Assembly (NCBI RefSeq): GCF_022627955.1
Contig: NZ_JABXGD010000002.1
Span: 496,001 to 560,000, forward strand
Direction: 5' to 3'
Source of the DNA: Microbacterium sp. C5A9
Lineage (GTDB): Bacteria; Actinomycetota; Actinomycetes; Actinomycetales; Microbacteriaceae
Length of the DNA stretch: 64,000 nt
A model generated the notes under the pieces. The model was not told the origin of the DNA. It made no database searches and saw nothing but the letters and a program-made list of their open reading frames with translations. Each line of letters begins with the position of its first letter. Positions within the stretch are counted from its first letter, which is position 1. Positions 29,305 through 39,781 of this stretch are shown in pieces. The translations under genes and the position numbers were made by a program.

Positions 29305-29562
29305 TCACTCCGCGTGACGCAGACGCAGCTTGTCCTCGTTGATCTCGTGGAGCGCGATGGTGAGGGGCTTGTCCTCGACCGACGAGTCGACGAGCGGTCC
29401 GACGTTGTCGAACAGGTTGCCCTCGTGCAGGTCGGAGTAGTAGTCGTTGATCTGGCGCGCGCGCTTGGCGGCGTAGATGACCAGCTCGTACTTCGAGTCG
29501 ACGCGGTCGAGAAGGTTGTCGATGGGGGGATCGATGATTCCGTTGGTGTGGTGTCCGGCCAT
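29305..29562 (-). CDS. rpoZ: RNA polymerase omega subunit
   Basis: The 85-residue subunit helps assemble RNA polymerase by chaperoning beta prime. The core motif [18 protein letters not shown] and the downstream [11 protein letters not shown] match actinobacterial omega. AGGAGG lies 7 nt before the ATG. It follows the mihF-gmk fusion gene by 65 nt. Confidence 0.95.
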   Translation of the reverse strand: MAGHHTNGIIDPPIDNLLDRVDSKYELVIYAAKRARQINDYYSDLHEGNLFDNVGPLVDSSVEDKPLTIALHEINEDKLRLRHAE

Positions 29563-29627
29563 GGTGGGACCTCCTGATCAGGCGACGGGATCGTCGCGAA
29601 GACGGTGCAGCGGGCGCGCGAAGACGC

Positions 29628-30536
29628 TCAGCGCGCAGAGCTCGAAGACAATTCTACGACCTCGGCGGCGGCCGAGGCGACGTCCTCGTTCACGATGAGG
29701 TGATCGAACTCGTTCTGCGCGGCCAGCTCGACCTTCGCGGTGCGCAGTCGGCGGGCCCGCTCCTCCGCATCCTCCGTGCCACGACCGACCAGTCGCTGCA
29801 CCAGTTCGTCCCAGCTGGGAGGCAGCAGGAAGATGAGCGTCGCCCGGGGTTCCGCCTTGCGCACCTGACGTGCACCCTGCAGGTCGATCTCGAGCAGCAC
29901 GGTCTTGCCCGCAGCCAGAGCCGCGTCGATCGGCGCACGCGGCGTGCCGTATCGAGAGCGGTTGTGGACGACGGCGTACTCGAGAAGCTCGTTCTCGGCG
30001 ATGAGGCGGTCGAACTCCGCATCGTCGACGAAGTAGTAGTGCACGCCGTCGATCTCGCCGGGACGCGGCGGCCGGGTCGTCGCCGAGACCGAGAGGTGGA
30101 TCTCGGGGTTGTGCTCCCGGATGTGCGCGGCCACCGTGCCCTTGCCGACAGCCGTGGGACCGGCGAGCACGAGCAGGCGGCTCCGCGCGCCGCGCGGTGC
30201 CGTCACCGGGAACCGCGTGTCGAGCCATCGGGCGAGCGCGACGCGCTGTCGCACCCCGAGCCCGCCGAGTCGCTTGACCGGCGAGATGCCGAGCTCGGTG
30301 AGGATGCGATCGCGCTTGCCCGCTCCGATCGCCGGCAGCGCGAGCAGGAAATCGGTGATCCGCATCGACCCCTCGACGGAGTCGGCGTCGGCGACCGCGC
30401 GCTCGAGGACCGCCTGCGGTGTGACCACTCGGGTGGTGAGGTCGCGCTTGAGCGATGCGCGGGCGCGACGACGCTCCACGGCTCGGCGTGCCGCGGCTGC
30501 GCGGTCGACCTCGGGTACCGGACGAGACTCAGCCAC
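29628..30536 (-). CDS. gmk: Guanylate kinase with N-terminal mIHF domain
   Basis: The 302-residue protein is about 100 residues longer than ordinary guanylate kinases. Residues about 10-108 match the actinobacterial integration host factor mIHF: a basic helix [17 protein letters not shown] and the DNA-binding H2TH segment [20 protein letters not shown]. The kinase domain then starts with P-loop GPTAVGKGT (126-134) and the lid and GMP residues in [19 protein letters not shown]. In M. tuberculosis mihF and gmk are separate neighbouring genes (Rv1388, Rv1389). Here one frame joins them. The start is GTG at 30536 with GGGAGG 5 nt upstream, overlapping the pyrF stop by 8 nt. An internal start giving kinase alone cannot be excluded. 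Confidence 0.93.
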   Translation of the reverse strand: MAESRPVPEVDRAAAARRAVERRRARASLKRDLTTRVVTPQAVLERAVADADSVEGSMRITDFLLALPAIGAGKRDRILTELGISPVKRLGGLGVRQRVALARWLDTRFPVTAPRGARSRLLVLAGPTAVGKGTVAAHIREHNPEIHLSVSATTRPPRPGEIDGVHYYFVDDAEFDRLIAENELLEYAVVHNRSRYGTPRAPIDAALAAGKTVLLEIDLQGARQVRKAEPRATLIFLLPPSWDELVQRLVGRGTEDAEERARRLRTAKVELAAQNEFDHLIVNEDVASAAAEVVELSSSSAR

Positions 30537-31374
30537 GGGAGGCCTCCCTGTACTCTGCGACGCGGGCGTCGATGGCGGCGGAGAGACCGGACGGTCCCGC
30601 CGAGAGGATGCTTCGGCTCTCGCTCGCCACGACGGCCGAGCTCATCGAACCGAAGCGGTGTCGCAGATCGGCCGGCGCAGCCCCCTGGCTGCCGAATCCG
30701 GGGGCCAGGATCGGTGCGAGGGGGGTGAAGGCGGCGAGGCCGGCATCCGTCCAGTCGACGGTCGCGCCGATGACGAAGCCGAAGCTGCCCCACTCCCCTG
30801 CCGGCGTGTGCTCGGCGTTGCGTGCCGAGACCACCGAGACGACGTCGGCCGAGACCGCGCGTCCGGTGGCGGACACCGATCGCTGCAGCACCGTCGCCTC
30901 GGGGTTGCTCGTGGCGGCCAGCACGAAGAGCCCCTTGCCGTGCTCGCGCGCGAGATCGAAGGCGCCGTCGAGCGCGCCGACGCCCAGGAAAGGGTTGACC
31001 GTGAGGGCGTCCGCCTCCAGCGGCGACCCGGGACGCAGCCACGCCTGGGCGTAGGCGTCCATCGTCGATCCGATGTCTCCGCGCTTCGCGTCGGCGATCA
31101 CGAGGAGGCCGGCCGCACGGGCGGCCGCGATGACCTCCTCGAGAGCCGCGAATCCCGCGGAGCCGAAGCGCTCGAAGAACGAGACCTGCGGCTTGACGAT
31201 GCCGACGCGACCGTCGGCGGCCTCGACCGTGCGCAGACCGAACTCGCGCAGCCCGGACGCGTCATCCGACAGGCCCCACTCGGCGAGCAGGGACGCATGC
31301 GGATCGATGCCCACGCAGAGGGGCCCACGCGCGTCGATCGCGGCGCGGACCCTCTCTCCGAAGCGTGCGCTCAC
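30529..31374 (-). CDS. pyrF: Orotidine 5'-phosphate decarboxylase
   Basis: The 281-residue enzyme decarboxylates OMP to UMP in the last step of de novo pyrimidine synthesis. [12 protein letters not shown] begins the barrel, and the catalytic lysine-aspartate set is in [19 protein letters not shown], the longer form found in mycobacteria. The start is GTG at 31374 (MSARFGERV), overlapping the carB stop as GTGA. It closes the pyr operon proper and overlaps gmk. Confidence 0.96.
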   Translation of the reverse strand: MSARFGERVRAAIDARGPLCVGIDPHASLLAEWGLSDDASGLREFGLRTVEAADGRVGIVKPQVSFFERFGSAGFAALEEVIAAARAAGLLVIADAKRGDIGSTMDAYAQAWLRPGSPLEADALTVNPFLGVGALDGAFDLAREHGKGLFVLAATSNPEATVLQRSVSATGRAVSADVVSVVSARNAEHTPAGEWGSFGFVIGATVDWTDAGLAAFTPLAPILAPGFGSQGAAPADLRHRFGSMSSAVVASESRSILSAGPSGLSAAIDARVAEYREASRG

Positions 31375-34300
31375 ACCGCGGCCTTCCGGTCGAGTGCGTA
31401 CTCCTGCAGGCTCTTCACCTGGAAGCCCTCGTGCGCGGCATCCATCCCGCTCACCGCGGCGCCGAGAACGGCCATCGTGGTGAACAGCGCCTTGTCGGCG
31501 GCGACGGCGGCCGCACGGATCTCGTAGCCGTCGGCGCGGGCAGCTCCTCCCGAGGGCGTGTTCACGACGATGTTGATCGATCCGTCGTTGATGAGGTCGA
31601 CGATGTTGGTCGCACCGGATTCCTGGGTCTCGCTGTACTTCTCGACCACGGTTACGGCGATGCCGTTGCGCGACAGGATCTCGGCGGTGCCCTCGGTGGC
31701 GACGATCGTGAACCCGAGCTGCTGCAGGCGGTGCGCCGGAAGGATCACCGCACGCTTGTCGGAGTCGGCCACCGAGATGAACACGGTGCCCGAGGTCGGC
31801 ATCCCGCCGTATGCCGCAGCCTGGCTCTTCGCGAACGCCGTCGGGAAGTCGCGGTCGATGCCCATGACCTCCCCCGTGGAGCGCATCTCCGGTCCGAGGA
31901 TCGAGTCGACCGTCTTGCCGTCGGCGGTGCGGAAGCGCTTGAAGGGCAGCACGGCCTCCTTGACCGAGACGGGGGCGTCGAGCGGCACCCGCGAGCCGTC
32001 CTGCTCGGGAAGCATGCCCTCGGCACGGAGCTCGGCGATGGTCGAGCCCGCCATCACGCGGCTCGCCGCCTTCGCCATCGGGATCCCCAGCGCCTTCGAG
32101 ACGAAGGGCACCGTGCGGCTGGCGCGCGGGTTCGCCTCGATCACGTAGAGGACGCCCGCGCTGATCGCGAACTGCACGTTCAGCAGACCGCGCACGCCCA
32201 CGCCCTCGGCGATCGCCAGGGTCGCCTCGCGGACGCGGTCGATGTCGGTGCGGCCGAGCGAGACCGGGGGCAGCGTGCAGCTCGAGTCGCCGGAGTGGAT
32301 GCCGGCCTCTTCGAGGTGCTCCATGACGCCGCCGATGAACAGATCGGTGCCGTCGTACAGTGCATCGACGTCGAGCTCGATCGCGTCGTCGAGGAAGCGG
32401 TCCACCAGAAGCGGCTTGCCCTCCTCGATGATGACCTCGCCGGCCGTGCGCACGAAGTACTCGCGCAGCGACTCCGAGCTGTAGACGATCTCCATGCCGC
32501 GTCCGCCGAGCACGAAGCTCGGACGCACGAGAACCGGGTAGCCGATCTCCTCGGCGACCGCGACCGCACCGTCGGCGTCGATCGCGGTGCCGTGACGCGG
32601 GGCGATGAGCCCTGCCGAGTCGAGCAGCTGCGAGAAGAGCTCGCGCTCCTCCGCGATGTCGATCGCCGCGGGGCTGGTGCCGAGAACGGTGTAGCCCGCG
32701 GCCTCGATGCCCTTCGCGAGGCCCAGAGGGGTCTGGCCGCCGAGCTGGCAGACGACGCCCAGGATGGTGCCGCTCGCTGCCTCGGCATCCAGCACCTCGA
32801 GCACGTCCTCGAGCGTCAGCGGCTCGAAGTACAGGCGGTCGGAGGTGTCGTAGTCGGTCGACACGGTCTCGGGGTTGCAGTTGACCATGACGGTCTCGAA
32901 CCCGGCATCCGACAGCGCGAACGAGGCGTGCACGCACGAGTAGTCGAACTCGACGCCCTGGCCGATGCGGTTCGGGCCGGAGCCGATGATGACCACCTTG
33001 GTGCGGTCGGACGGGGCGACCTCGGTCTCGAAGTCGTAGCTCGAGTAGTGATACGGCGTCAGGGCCGGGAACTCCCCCGCGCACGTGTCGACCGTCTTGT
33101 AGACCGGACGGAGGCCGAACCCGTGGCGCACGCCGCGGATCTCCTCCTCCTTCTCGCCCCGCAGCTCGGCGATCTGCGCGTCGGAGAAGCCGTGCTCCTT
33201 GGCGTAGCGCAGGGTCGCCGCGTCGAGCTCGGGCGCTGTGCGCACGATCTCGGCGACCTCGTTGATCAGCACGATCTGGTCGATGAACCACGGGTCGATG
33301 GCGGTGGCCTCGAACGCCTGCTCGACCGTCGCCCCCTTGCGCAGCGCCTGCTGCAGGGTCACGATGCGTCCGTCGGTCGGCACCTTCGCGATCTCGAGCA
33401 GCTCGTCGACCGAGCGCTCCTCCGCGCCCCAGTGGAAGCTGGAGCCGCGCTTCTCGAGCGACCGCAGCGCCTTCTGCAGCGCGGTCGCGTAGTTGCGTCC
33501 GATCGCCATCGCCTCGCCGACGGACTTCATGGTCGTGGTGAGCGTCGCGTCGGCGGCCGGGAACTTCTCGAACGCGAACCGGGGCACCTTGACGACGACG
33601 TAGTCGAGCGTCGGCTCGAAGCTGGCCGGGGTCACGCCCGTGATGTCGTTCGGGATCTCGTCGAGGCGGTAGCCGAGCGCGAGCTTGGCGGCCAGCTTGG
33701 CGATCGGGAAGCCGGTGGCCTTCGACGCGAGCGCGCTCGACCGGGAGACACGCGGGTTCATCTCGATCACGATGATGCGCCCGTTGCTGGGGTCGACGGC
33801 GAACTGGATGTTGCAGCCACCGGTGTCGACGCCGACGGCGCGGATGATGTCGATGCCGATGTCGCGGAGCTTCTGGTACTCGCGGTCGGTGAGGGTCAGT
33901 GCGGGGGCGACGGTGATCGAGTCACCCGTGTGCACGCCCACCGGGTCGACGTTCTCGATCGAGCAGACGACCACCGTGTTGTCGGCGGTGTCGCGCATGA
34001 GCTCGAGCTCGTACTCCTTCCAGCCGAGGATGGACTCCTCGAGGAGCACCTCGGTGGTCGGCGAGTCGCGGAGACCGGCACCGCCGATGCGGCGCAGGTC
34101 TTCCTCGTCGTACGCGAAGCCGGAGCCGAGACCGCCCATGGTGAACGAGGGGCGGACGACGAGCGGATAGCCCAGCTCGGCGGCTCCCTCGAGCAGGTCG
34201 TCCATGGTGTGCGCGATGATGCTGCGCGCCACGTCTGCGCCGGCATCCAGCACCAGCTGCTTGAAGACCTGACGATCCTCGCCCTTGTTGATCGCCTCGA

Positions 34301-34658
34301 AGCTCGCGCCGATGAGCTCGACGTCGTACTTCTCGAGGATGCCGTGGTTGTGCAGCTCGATCGCGGCGTTCAGCGCGGTCTGCCCGCCGAGGGTCGGCAG
34401 GATGGCGTCGGGGCGCTCCTTGGCGATGATGGTCTCGATGACCTGCCAGGTGATCGGCTCGATGTACGTCGCGTCGGCGAAGTCGGGATCGGTCATGATC
34501 GTGGCCGGGTTGGAGTTGACCAGGATGACCCTGACGCCCTCCTCGCGGAGCACGCGGCACGCCTGGGTGCCGGAGTAGTCGAACTCGCAGGCCTGACCGA
34601 TGACGATCGGGCCGGAGCCGATGACGAGAACGGAGTTGATGTCGTCGCGCTTGGGCAT
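31371..34658 (-). CDS. carB: Carbamoyl-phosphate synthase, large subunit
   Basis: The 1095-residue subunit makes carbamoyl phosphate from bicarbonate, ATP and ammonia supplied by CarA. Two tandem ATP-grasp halves are visible, each opening with a nucleotide motif ([19 protein letters not shown] and [19 protein letters not shown]). An oligomerisation domain lies between them. The C-terminal MGS-like domain (about 950-1095), which in the family binds allosteric effectors such as UMP, ends the protein. It overlaps carA by 1 nt. Confidence 0.98.
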   Translation of the reverse strand: MPKRDDINSVLVIGSGPIVIGQACEFDYSGTQACRVLREEGVRVILVNSNPATIMTDPDFADATYIEPITWQVIETIIAKERPDAILPTLGGQTALNAAIELHNHGILEKYDVELIGASFEAINKGEDRQVFKQLVLDAGADVARSIIAHTMDDLLEGAAELGYPLVVRPSFTMGGLGSGFAYDEEDLRRIGGAGLRDSPTTEVLLEESILGWKEYELELMRDTADNTVVVCSIENVDPVGVHTGDSITVAPALTLTDREYQKLRDIGIDIIRAVGVDTGGCNIQFAVDPSNGRIIVIEMNPRVSRSSALASKATGFPIAKLAAKLALGYRLDEIPNDITGVTPASFEPTLDYVVVKVPRFAFEKFPAADATLTTTMKSVGEAMAIGRNYATALQKALRSLEKRGSSFHWGAEERSVDELLEIAKVPTDGRIVTLQQALRKGATVEQAFEATAIDPWFIDQIVLINEVAEIVRTAPELDAATLRYAKEHGFSDAQIAELRGEKEEEIRGVRHGFGLRPVYKTVDTCAGEFPALTPYHYSSYDFETEVAPSDRTKVVIIGSGPNRIGQGVEFDYSCVHASFALSDAGFETVMVNCNPETVSTDYDTSDRLYFEPLTLEDVLEVLDAEAASGTILGVVCQLGGQTPLGLAKGIEAAGYTVLGTSPAAIDIAEERELFSQLLDSAGLIAPRHGTAIDADGAVAVAEEIGYPVLVRPSFVLGGRGMEIVYSSESLREYFVRTAGEVIIEEGKPLLVDRFLDDAIELDVDALYDGTDLFIGGVMEHLEEAGIHSGDSSCTLPPVSLGRTDIDRVREATLAIAEGVGVRGLLNVQFAISAGVLYVIEANPRASRTVPFVSKALGIPMAKAASRVMAGSTIAELRAEGMLPEQDGSRVPLDAPVSVKEAVLPFKRFRTADGKTVDSILGPEMRSTGEVMGIDRDFPTAFAKSQAAAYGGMPTSGTVFISVADSDKRAVILPAHRLQQLGFTIVATEGTAEILSRNGIAVTVVEKYSETQESGATNIVDLINDGSINIVVNTPSGGAARADGYEIRAAAVAADKALFTTMAVLGAAVSGMDAAHEGFQVKSLQEYALDRKAAV

Positions 34659-35803
34659 TACTTGGTGTCCTTCTTGCTCGCGATGACCATGTCGCGGAAA
34701 CGATCGAAGAGGTAGTTGGCGTCGTGGGGGCCTGCGGCCGCCTCGGGGTGGTACTGCACCGAGAACGCGGGGATGTCGAGGGCGCGCAGCCCCTCCACGA
34801 CGTTGTCGTTGAGTCCGACGTGGCTGACCTCGACCTTGCCGTAGCCGTGCGGACTGTCGAAGGATCCCTCGAGCGGGGCGTCCACGGCGAAGCCGTGGTT
34901 GTGCGCGGTGATCTCGACGCGGCCGGTCGACTTGTCGAGCACCGGCTGGTTGATGCCGCGGTGGCCGAACGGCAGCTTGTAGGTGCCGAGGCCCAGAGCG
35001 CGACCGAGCAGCTGGTTGCCGAAGCAGATCCCGAAGAACGGGAGGCCGTCGTCGAGGACCGCACGCAGCAGCTCGACGTGGTCGCCGGATGCCGCGGGGT
35101 CGCCGGGACCGTTCGAGTAGAAGACCGCCACCGGGTCGATCGAGCGGATGTCGTCGATCGTGACGTTCTGCGGCAGGACGTGCACCTCGAAGCCACGGGC
35201 GGCGAGGTTGTCGATCGTGGCCTGCTTGACGCCGAGGTCGAGGACGGCGAGGTTGCCGACTCGCTCCCCCATGGCGGTCGTCACCGTGGCGACGTCGACC
35301 GAGACCTGAGCCGAGAGGTTCTGACCGGCCATCTGCGGGGCCTCGCGCACGATGCGCAGCTGCTCTTCGGCGTCGAGGCGCGCGGCCTCACCCGAGAAGA
35401 TTCCGCCGCGCATGGATCCTGCCGAGCGGATGTGACGCGTGATCGAGCGGGTGTCGATGCCGCTGATGCCGACGATGCCGTCCTGCACGAGGACCTCGTC
35501 GAGCGAGGCGTTGGCGCGCCAGTTCGAGACGACGCGCGAGGGGTCGCGCACGATGTAGCCGGCCACCCAGATGCGTCGGGACTCGGGGTCCTCGTCGTTC
35601 ATACCGGTGTTGCCGATGTGAGGCGCCGTCTGGAGGACGATCTGCCCGGCGTACGACGGGTCGGTGAGCGTCTCCTGGTAACCGGACATGCCGGTGGCGA
35701 AGACGACCTCGCCGATCGTCGTGCCGAGCGCACCATAGGCGCGACCGGTGTGGCGGGTTCCGTCTTCGAGGACGAGGACGGCGGGTTCGGGGAGGGCTGT
35801 CAT
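34658..35803 (-). CDS. carA: Carbamoyl-phosphate synthase, small subunit
   Basis: This 381-residue glutamine amidotransferase feeds ammonia to CarB. The N-terminal domain (about 1-150: [19 protein letters not shown]) is followed by a class I glutaminase with nucleophile Cys in [15 protein letters not shown] and the catalytic His-Glu in [22 protein letters not shown] replaces the enterobacterial GICLGHQ, as is common in actinobacteria. Its start overlaps the PH-like gene by 4 nt. Confidence 0.98.
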   Translation of the reverse strand: MTALPEPAVLVLEDGTRHTGRAYGALGTTIGEVVFATGMSGYQETLTDPSYAGQIVLQTAPHIGNTGMNDEDPESRRIWVAGYIVRDPSRVVSNWRANASLDEVLVQDGIVGISGIDTRSITRHIRSAGSMRGGIFSGEAARLDAEEQLRIVREAPQMAGQNLSAQVSVDVATVTTAMGERVGNLAVLDLGVKQATIDNLAARGFEVHVLPQNVTIDDIRSIDPVAVFYSNGPGDPAASGDHVELLRAVLDDGLPFFGICFGNQLLGRALGLGTYKLPFGHRGINQPVLDKSTGRVEITAHNHGFAVDAPLEGSFDSPHGYGKVEVSHVGLNDNVVEGLRALDIPAFSVQYHPEAAAGPHDANYLFDRFRDMVIASKKDTK

Positions 35804-36336
35804 GACGTTGCTCCTGTGTCGGGGGCGGCGGTGTCGTCCGAGGCGCCGGAGGCGGGGACGAGTCGCTGCAGTTCTGAGATGAAGTTCTGGGGATCGCCGT
35901 CGGTGAGGCGGAGGTAGGAATCGACGACGGTGTCGTCGTCAGCGTTCCAGGCCACGCGGACGAGGCCGCCGGGCTCGACCACCCGGTCGATCGTGACCGT
36001 CGCACGATCGACGCTCGCGAGACGTGCGGAGGCGAGGAAGACCGTCGGCGCCCCGTCGAGGCACAGCGCGAGGCCTCGATCGGTGACCGCGACCTCTCCC
36101 CTCGCACGGTAGGCGAGCGGGGGCATGGTCAGTCGCTCGAGGGGCTGATCGTGCTTCGTGGTCGACACGTACAGCACCTCGTGGCGATCGATCACCTCGG
36201 CATGCTCCGGCACACCCAGCGGTGCGGCGAGTCCGGCGTCGCGTCGGAGTCGTCGTCGCCAGGCGAACAGCATCGCGAGCAGGACGAGAACGGCCAGGGC
36301 GATCATGAGCGCGATCGCGAGGTCTCTGGGGATCAT
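35800..36336 (-). CDS. Pyr-operon membrane protein with PH-like domain
   Basis: This 178-residue protein has one N-terminal transmembrane helix (about 6-25), a basic RRRLRR stop-transfer stretch, then a cytoplasmic beta-rich domain resembling a PH-like fold ([16 protein letters not shown] to [18 protein letters not shown]). The C-terminal 20 residues are disordered. The same kind of protein lies between pyrC and carA in many actinobacteria (Rv1382 position). Its function is unknown. Overlaps of 4 nt with pyrC and carA show it is made together with the pathway enzymes. Confidence 0.75.
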   Translation of the reverse strand: MIPRDLAIALMIALAVLVLLAMLFAWRRRLRRDAGLAAPLGVPEHAEVIDRHEVLYVSTTKHDQPLERLTMPPLAYRARGEVAVTDRGLALCLDGAPTVFLASARLASVDRATVTIDRVVEPGGLVRVAWNADDDTVVDSYLRLTDGDPQNFISELQRLVPASGASDDTAAPDTGATS

Positions 36337-37637
36337 GCCCGAAGCTCCTCGACCAGGGAGCCCTCGTTGACCGTGAGCACGCCGCCGTGCACGGTGTACT
36401 CGACACGGCCGGGCAGATCGCGCCCGAGATAGGGCGAGTTCCGGCTGCGGCCGTGCAGGTCGGCCTCGGTGAACACACCGGCGACGGAGGCGTCATAGAG
36501 GGCGAGGTGGGCGGGAGCCCCGACCTGCAGCGGGGTCCCGTGGCCGGCCAGGCGTCCGATGCGCGCAGGGGCGGCGCTCATGACCCGTGCGACGTCGTCC
36601 CATCCGATGAGGCCCGTCGCGACCATCGACTGGTGCACGACGCGCAGCGCGCTCTCGAGCCCGACCATGCCGTTCGCGGCGGCCTGCCACTCGCACGCCT
36701 TGTGCTCGCTCGGGTGCGGTGCATGGTCGGTGGCGACGATGTCGATGGTGCCGTCGGCCAGACCTTCGCGCACGGCCAGGACGTCTTCCTCGCGGCGCAG
36801 CGGCGGATTCACCTTGTACCGGGCGTCGTACCCGCGCACCAGCTCGTCGGTCAGCAGCAGGTGGTGCGGCGTGACCTCGGCGGTCACGGAGATGCCCCGC
36901 TTCTTGGCCCAGCGGATGATGTCCACCGACCCCGCGGTCGAGAGGTGGCACACGTGCAGACGCGAGCCGACGTGCTCGGCGAGGAGCACATCGCGCGCGA
37001 TGATCGACTCTTCCGCGACCGCCGGCCATCCGGCGAGTCCGAGCTCGGCCGAGACGGTGCCCTCGTTCATCTGCGCGCCTTCGGTGAGGCGCGGGTCCTG
37101 CGCGTGCTGCGCGATGACCCCGTCGAAGGACTTCACGTACTCGAGGGCACGACGCATGATCAGCGGGTCGAAGACGCAGAATCCGTCATCGCTGAACACG
37201 CGCACCTGGGCGCGGGAGGTCGCCATGGCGCCCAGCTCGGCGAGGCGCTCGCCCTTCTGTCCGACCGTCACGGCGCCGATCGGCTGCACGGTCGCGTATC
37301 CGGCCGCCTCGCCGAGCGCGAGCTCCTGCTCGACCACCCCGGCGGTGTCGGCGACCGGCGATGTGTTGGGCATCGCGAAGACGGCGGTGAAGCCACCGGC
37401 CGCAGCAGCCCGTGTTCCGGTGAGGATCGTCTCGGACGCTTCGTACCCGGGCTCGCGCAGATGGGTGTGGAGGTCGACCAGACCGGGCAGCGCCACGAGG
37501 CCCGCCGCGTCGATGACTCGGGCTCCCGAGCGGCTGAGGCCGGAGCCGATCTCGGCGATCACACCGTTCTCCACGATGATGTCGGCGCTCTCCGCGCCGA
37601 GAAGCTGTGCGCCGGTGATGACGAGGGTCTCGCTCAC
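36333..37637 (-). CDS. pyrC: Dihydroorotase
   Basis: The 434-residue amidohydrolase closes carbamoyl aspartate to dihydroorotate. The zinc motif is [14 protein letters not shown]. Further ligands lie in IAQHAQDP and [10 protein letters not shown], and the catalytic aspartate is in [14 protein letters not shown]. It is the class I long form. It starts with GTG at 37637, overlapping the pyrB stop (GTGA). Confidence 0.97.
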   Translation of the reverse strand: MSETLVITGAQLLGAESADIIVENGVIAEIGSGLSRSGARVIDAAGLVALPGLVDLHTHLREPGYEASETILTGTRAAAAGGFTAVFAMPNTSPVADTAGVVEQELALGEAAGYATVQPIGAVTVGQKGERLAELGAMATSRAQVRVFSDDGFCVFDPLIMRRALEYVKSFDGVIAQHAQDPRLTEGAQMNEGTVSAELGLAGWPAVAEESIIARDVLLAEHVGSRLHVCHLSTAGSVDIIRWAKKRGISVTAEVTPHHLLLTDELVRGYDARYKVNPPLRREEDVLAVREGLADGTIDIVATDHAPHPSEHKACEWQAAANGMVGLESALRVVHQSMVATGLIGWDDVARVMSAAPARIGRLAGHGTPLQVGAPAHLALYDASVAGVFTEADLHGRSRNSPYLGRDLPGRVEYTVHGGVLTVNEGSLVEELRA

Positions 37638-38599
37638 TGGTCTCCCCCTCGTTCGTCGTCTCGTTCTCCTGCAAGGAGCAGGTACAGCACTGCCATCCGG
37701 ATGGACACTCCGTTCGTCACCTGTTCCAGCACCGTGGAGCGCGGGGAATCGGCGGCTTCGGAGGAGATCTCCAGGCCCCGGTTCATGGGTCCGGGGTGCA
37801 TCACAATGCTACCGTCCGGCAGGCTCGCCACACGCCGTGCGTCAAGACCCCATCTTCTGGAATACTCCCGCTCAGTCGGGAAATACGCGGCGTTCATCCG
37901 CTCGAGCTGGATGCGCAGCGTCATCACGGCGTCCGGCCCCTCGGCCAGCGCCTGATCGAGGTCGTAGACGACCTTCGCGGGCCAGAGCGAGACGTTCTGC
38001 GGCACGAGCGTCGGCGGAGACACCAGGGTGACGTCGGCGCCGAGCGTGGAGAGCAGCCACACGTTCGAGCGGGCGACGCGCGAGTGCAGCACGTCGCCGA
38101 CGATCACGACCCGGACGCCGGACAGGTCGCGCCCCCTGCTGTCGGCGCCGAAGCGGCGCTTGCGGATGGTGAATGCGTCGAGCAGCGCCTGGGTCGGATG
38201 CTCGTGCGTGCCGTCCCCCGCGTTCACGACGCCGGCCGATATCCAGCCGCTCGTCGCGAGCGTCTGCGGGGCGCCCGAGGCGGGATGGCGGATCACGACG
38301 GCATCCGCGCCCATGGCCTGCAGCGTCTGGGCGGTGTCCTTCAGGCTCTCGCCCTTCGAGACGCTGGAGCCCTTGGCCGCGAAGTTGATGACGTCGGCGG
38401 AGAGTCGCTTGGCCGCGGCCTCGAACGAGATGCGGGTGCGCGTCGAGTCCTCGAAGAACAGGTTCACGACGGTCTTGCCGCGCAGCGTCGGGAGCTTCTT
38501 GACCTCACGCGACTGCGTGTCGGACATGTCCTCGGCGACGTCGAGGATGCGCAGGGCCGTCTCCCGGTCGAGGGTTCGGGTGTCGAGGAGGTGTCTCAT
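37634..38599 (-). CDS. pyrB: Aspartate carbamoyltransferase, catalytic subunit
   Basis: The 321-residue enzyme condenses carbamoyl phosphate with aspartate. [13 protein letters not shown] is the carbamoyl phosphate loop, and [18 protein letters not shown] is the second conserved motif. [11 protein letters not shown] lies near the C-terminus. There is no pyrI regulatory subunit nearby. It overlaps pyrR by 4 nt, so translational control at pyrR would spread to it. Confidence 0.97.
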   Translation of the reverse strand: MRHLLDTRTLDRETALRILDVAEDMSDTQSREVKKLPTLRGKTVVNLFFEDSTRTRISFEAAAKRLSADVINFAAKGSSVSKGESLKDTAQTLQAMGADAVVIRHPASGAPQTLATSGWISAGVVNAGDGTHEHPTQALLDAFTIRKRRFGADSRGRDLSGVRVVIVGDVLHSRVARSNVWLLSTLGADVTLVSPPTLVPQNVSLWPAKVVYDLDQALAEGPDAVMTLRIQLERMNAAYFPTEREYSRRWGLDARRVASLPDGSIVMHPGPMNRGLEISSEAADSPRSTVLEQVTNGVSIRMAVLYLLLAGERDDERGGDQ

Positions 38600-39126
38600 G
38601 CTTCGATCGTCACCTCGTCGGCGCCGTCGTCTTCGATGAGACGCACGTTCACGCGCTCCTGCCGCGAGGACGGGATGTTCTTGCCGACGAAGTCGGGTCG
38701 GATCGGCAGCTCGCGGTGGCCGCGGTCGATGAGGATCGCGAGGCGCACGATCGAGGGGCGGCCGATCGACTGCAGGGCGTCGAGTGCGGCGCGGATGCTG
38801 CGTCCGGAGAAGAGCACGTCGTCGACGAGGACGACCGTCCTGCCGTCGATTCCGCCCGCGGGGATGTCGGTCGGGCGCGGAGACCTGGTCGGGTGCTTGG
38901 CGAGATCGTCACGGAACATCGTGACGTCGAGCGCTCCGACGGGGACCTCGGTCTGCGCGATCTCGCCGATGACGGCGGAGAGGCGCCGGGCGAGTGTGAC
39001 GCCGCGGGTCGGGATGCCCAGCAGGACGAGGTTCTCAGCCCCTCGGTTGGATTCGAGGATCTCGTGCGCGATGCGGGTCAGAGCCCGCGAGATATCGGCT
39101 TCGTGCAGAACGGTGCGTGCACTCAT
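38596..39126 (-). CDS. pyrR: Bifunctional PyrR: pyr mRNA-binding regulator / UPRTase
   Basis: The 176-residue protein has a PRPP-binding fold: [16 protein letters not shown] near the N-terminus and the PRPP loop [19 protein letters not shown]. In this family UMP makes PyrR bind pyr mRNA, and it may also have uracil phosphoribosyltransferase activity. The start is ATG at 39126, not an upstream in-frame codon, because AAGGGAG lies 8 nt before it. The leader just upstream carries a PyrR-binding consensus. It is the first gene of pyrR-pyrB-pyrC-PH-carA-carB-pyrF. Confidence 0.95.
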   Translation of the reverse strand: MSARTVLHEADISRALTRIAHEILESNRGAENLVLLGIPTRGVTLARRLSAVIGEIAQTEVPVGALDVTMFRDDLAKHPTRSPRPTDIPAGGIDGRTVVLVDDVLFSGRSIRAALDALQSIGRPSIVRLAILIDRGHRELPIRPDFVGKNIPSSRQERVNVRLIEDDGADEVTIEA

Positions 39127-39142
39127 CAGCCGCTCCCTTCTC

Positions 39143-39156
39143 CGCCTCACAGGACG
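39143..39156 (-). promoter_or_regulatory. Predicted PyrR-binding loop in the pyrR leader
   Basis: The minus-strand RNA CGUCCUGUGAGGCG matches the PyrR-binding consensus UCCNGNGAGGY. The CCG and CGG flanks allow a bulged stem-loop. It lies directly upstream of the AAGGGAG ribosome-binding site, so PyrR-UMP binding could block translation initiation, as reported for mycobacterial pyr operons. No terminator/antiterminator pair is visible in the leader. Confidence 0.65.
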
Positions 39157-39181
39157 GTGTTAAAGGTTGCTTGATGCTCTC

Positions 39182-39187
39182 AGTCTA
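39182..39187 (-). promoter_or_regulatory. Candidate -10 element of the pyr operon
   Basis: TAGACT on the minus strand would start transcription near 39175, giving a leader of about 49 nt that includes the PyrR-binding loop. The -35 region is poor and would overlap the 3' end of the adjacent unknown gene. Confidence 0.35.
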
Positions 39188-39195
39188 GCGCGTGG

Positions 39196-39780
39196 TCATC
39201 GCCAGCCGAGCACGTCGCGGACCACGGCCTGCGAGAAGGGAGAGCCGTCATCGGGCACGCCGCTCAGAGACTCGTGTGACACCATCGCGCCTTCGGCTCC
39301 GGCAGCCGCCGTGATGCCCTCGAGCGCTGCGCGGATGCGCGGTCCGGCCGCCCGAGCGTACTCCGCGTCTCCACGGCGGGAGACATGGGGGAACACGACC
39401 AGCTCGGCGACCCCTGTCGCGGCGCGCCGGGCGGCGACCACCACCAGGGTCGGCGGGACGGAGTGCTGCAGCACGCGGGGAAGCGGGAACGGCAGATCGT
39501 CGGTCCACTGCCCCTGCCAGAGACCTCGACGCGAGCGCGTCTCGTCTCCGATCTCGAGGGCGGCCGACGTCCACTCCGAGCCCTGCTCGCGGAGAGTCGC
39601 GTCGAGTCCGTCGTCCCGACTCTCGAACCCCTGCTCCTGCAGGAACTCGCTGGCGATGCGCACCAGTCGGGGAGCATCCGATCTCGCCACCCAGCGGGCT
39701 CCGCGCAACGGGCCGTCGAACTGCAGACGGCGGGTCCGAGCATCCCGGCCCGATCCCTGCGGGTGCGAGCCGCCCGGCAC
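39196..39780 (-). CDS. Unknown protein coupled to the MBL/Rieske gene
   Basis: I do not recognise this 194-residue protein. It has no signal peptide or transmembrane helix, a basic N-terminus (about 1-30), a hydrophobic strand PPTLVVVAARR followed by ELVVFPHVSRRGDAEYARA, and a conserved-looking C-terminus GSPFSQAVVRDVLGW. It starts with GTG at 39780, 1 nt after the stop of the MBL/Rieske gene, so translation is coupled and the two probably act together. An oxidoreductase partner or assembly factor is possible but not shown. The gene ends just before the pyr promoter. Confidence 0.65.
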   Translation of the reverse strand: MPGGSHPQGSGRDARTRRLQFDGPLRGARWVARSDAPRLVRIASEFLQEQGFESRDDGLDATLREQGSEWTSAALEIGDETRSRRGLWQGQWTDDLPFPLPRVLQHSVPPTLVVVAARRAATGVAELVVFPHVSRRGDAEYARAAGPRIRAALEGITAAAGAEGAMVSHESLSGVPDDGSPFSQAVVRDVLGWR

Positions 39781-39781
39781 G

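Noticed and set aside
31365..34715. Long plus-strand open frame opposite carB
   Set aside because: Same cause. The carB protein has all domains intact and the opposite translation is low-complexity.
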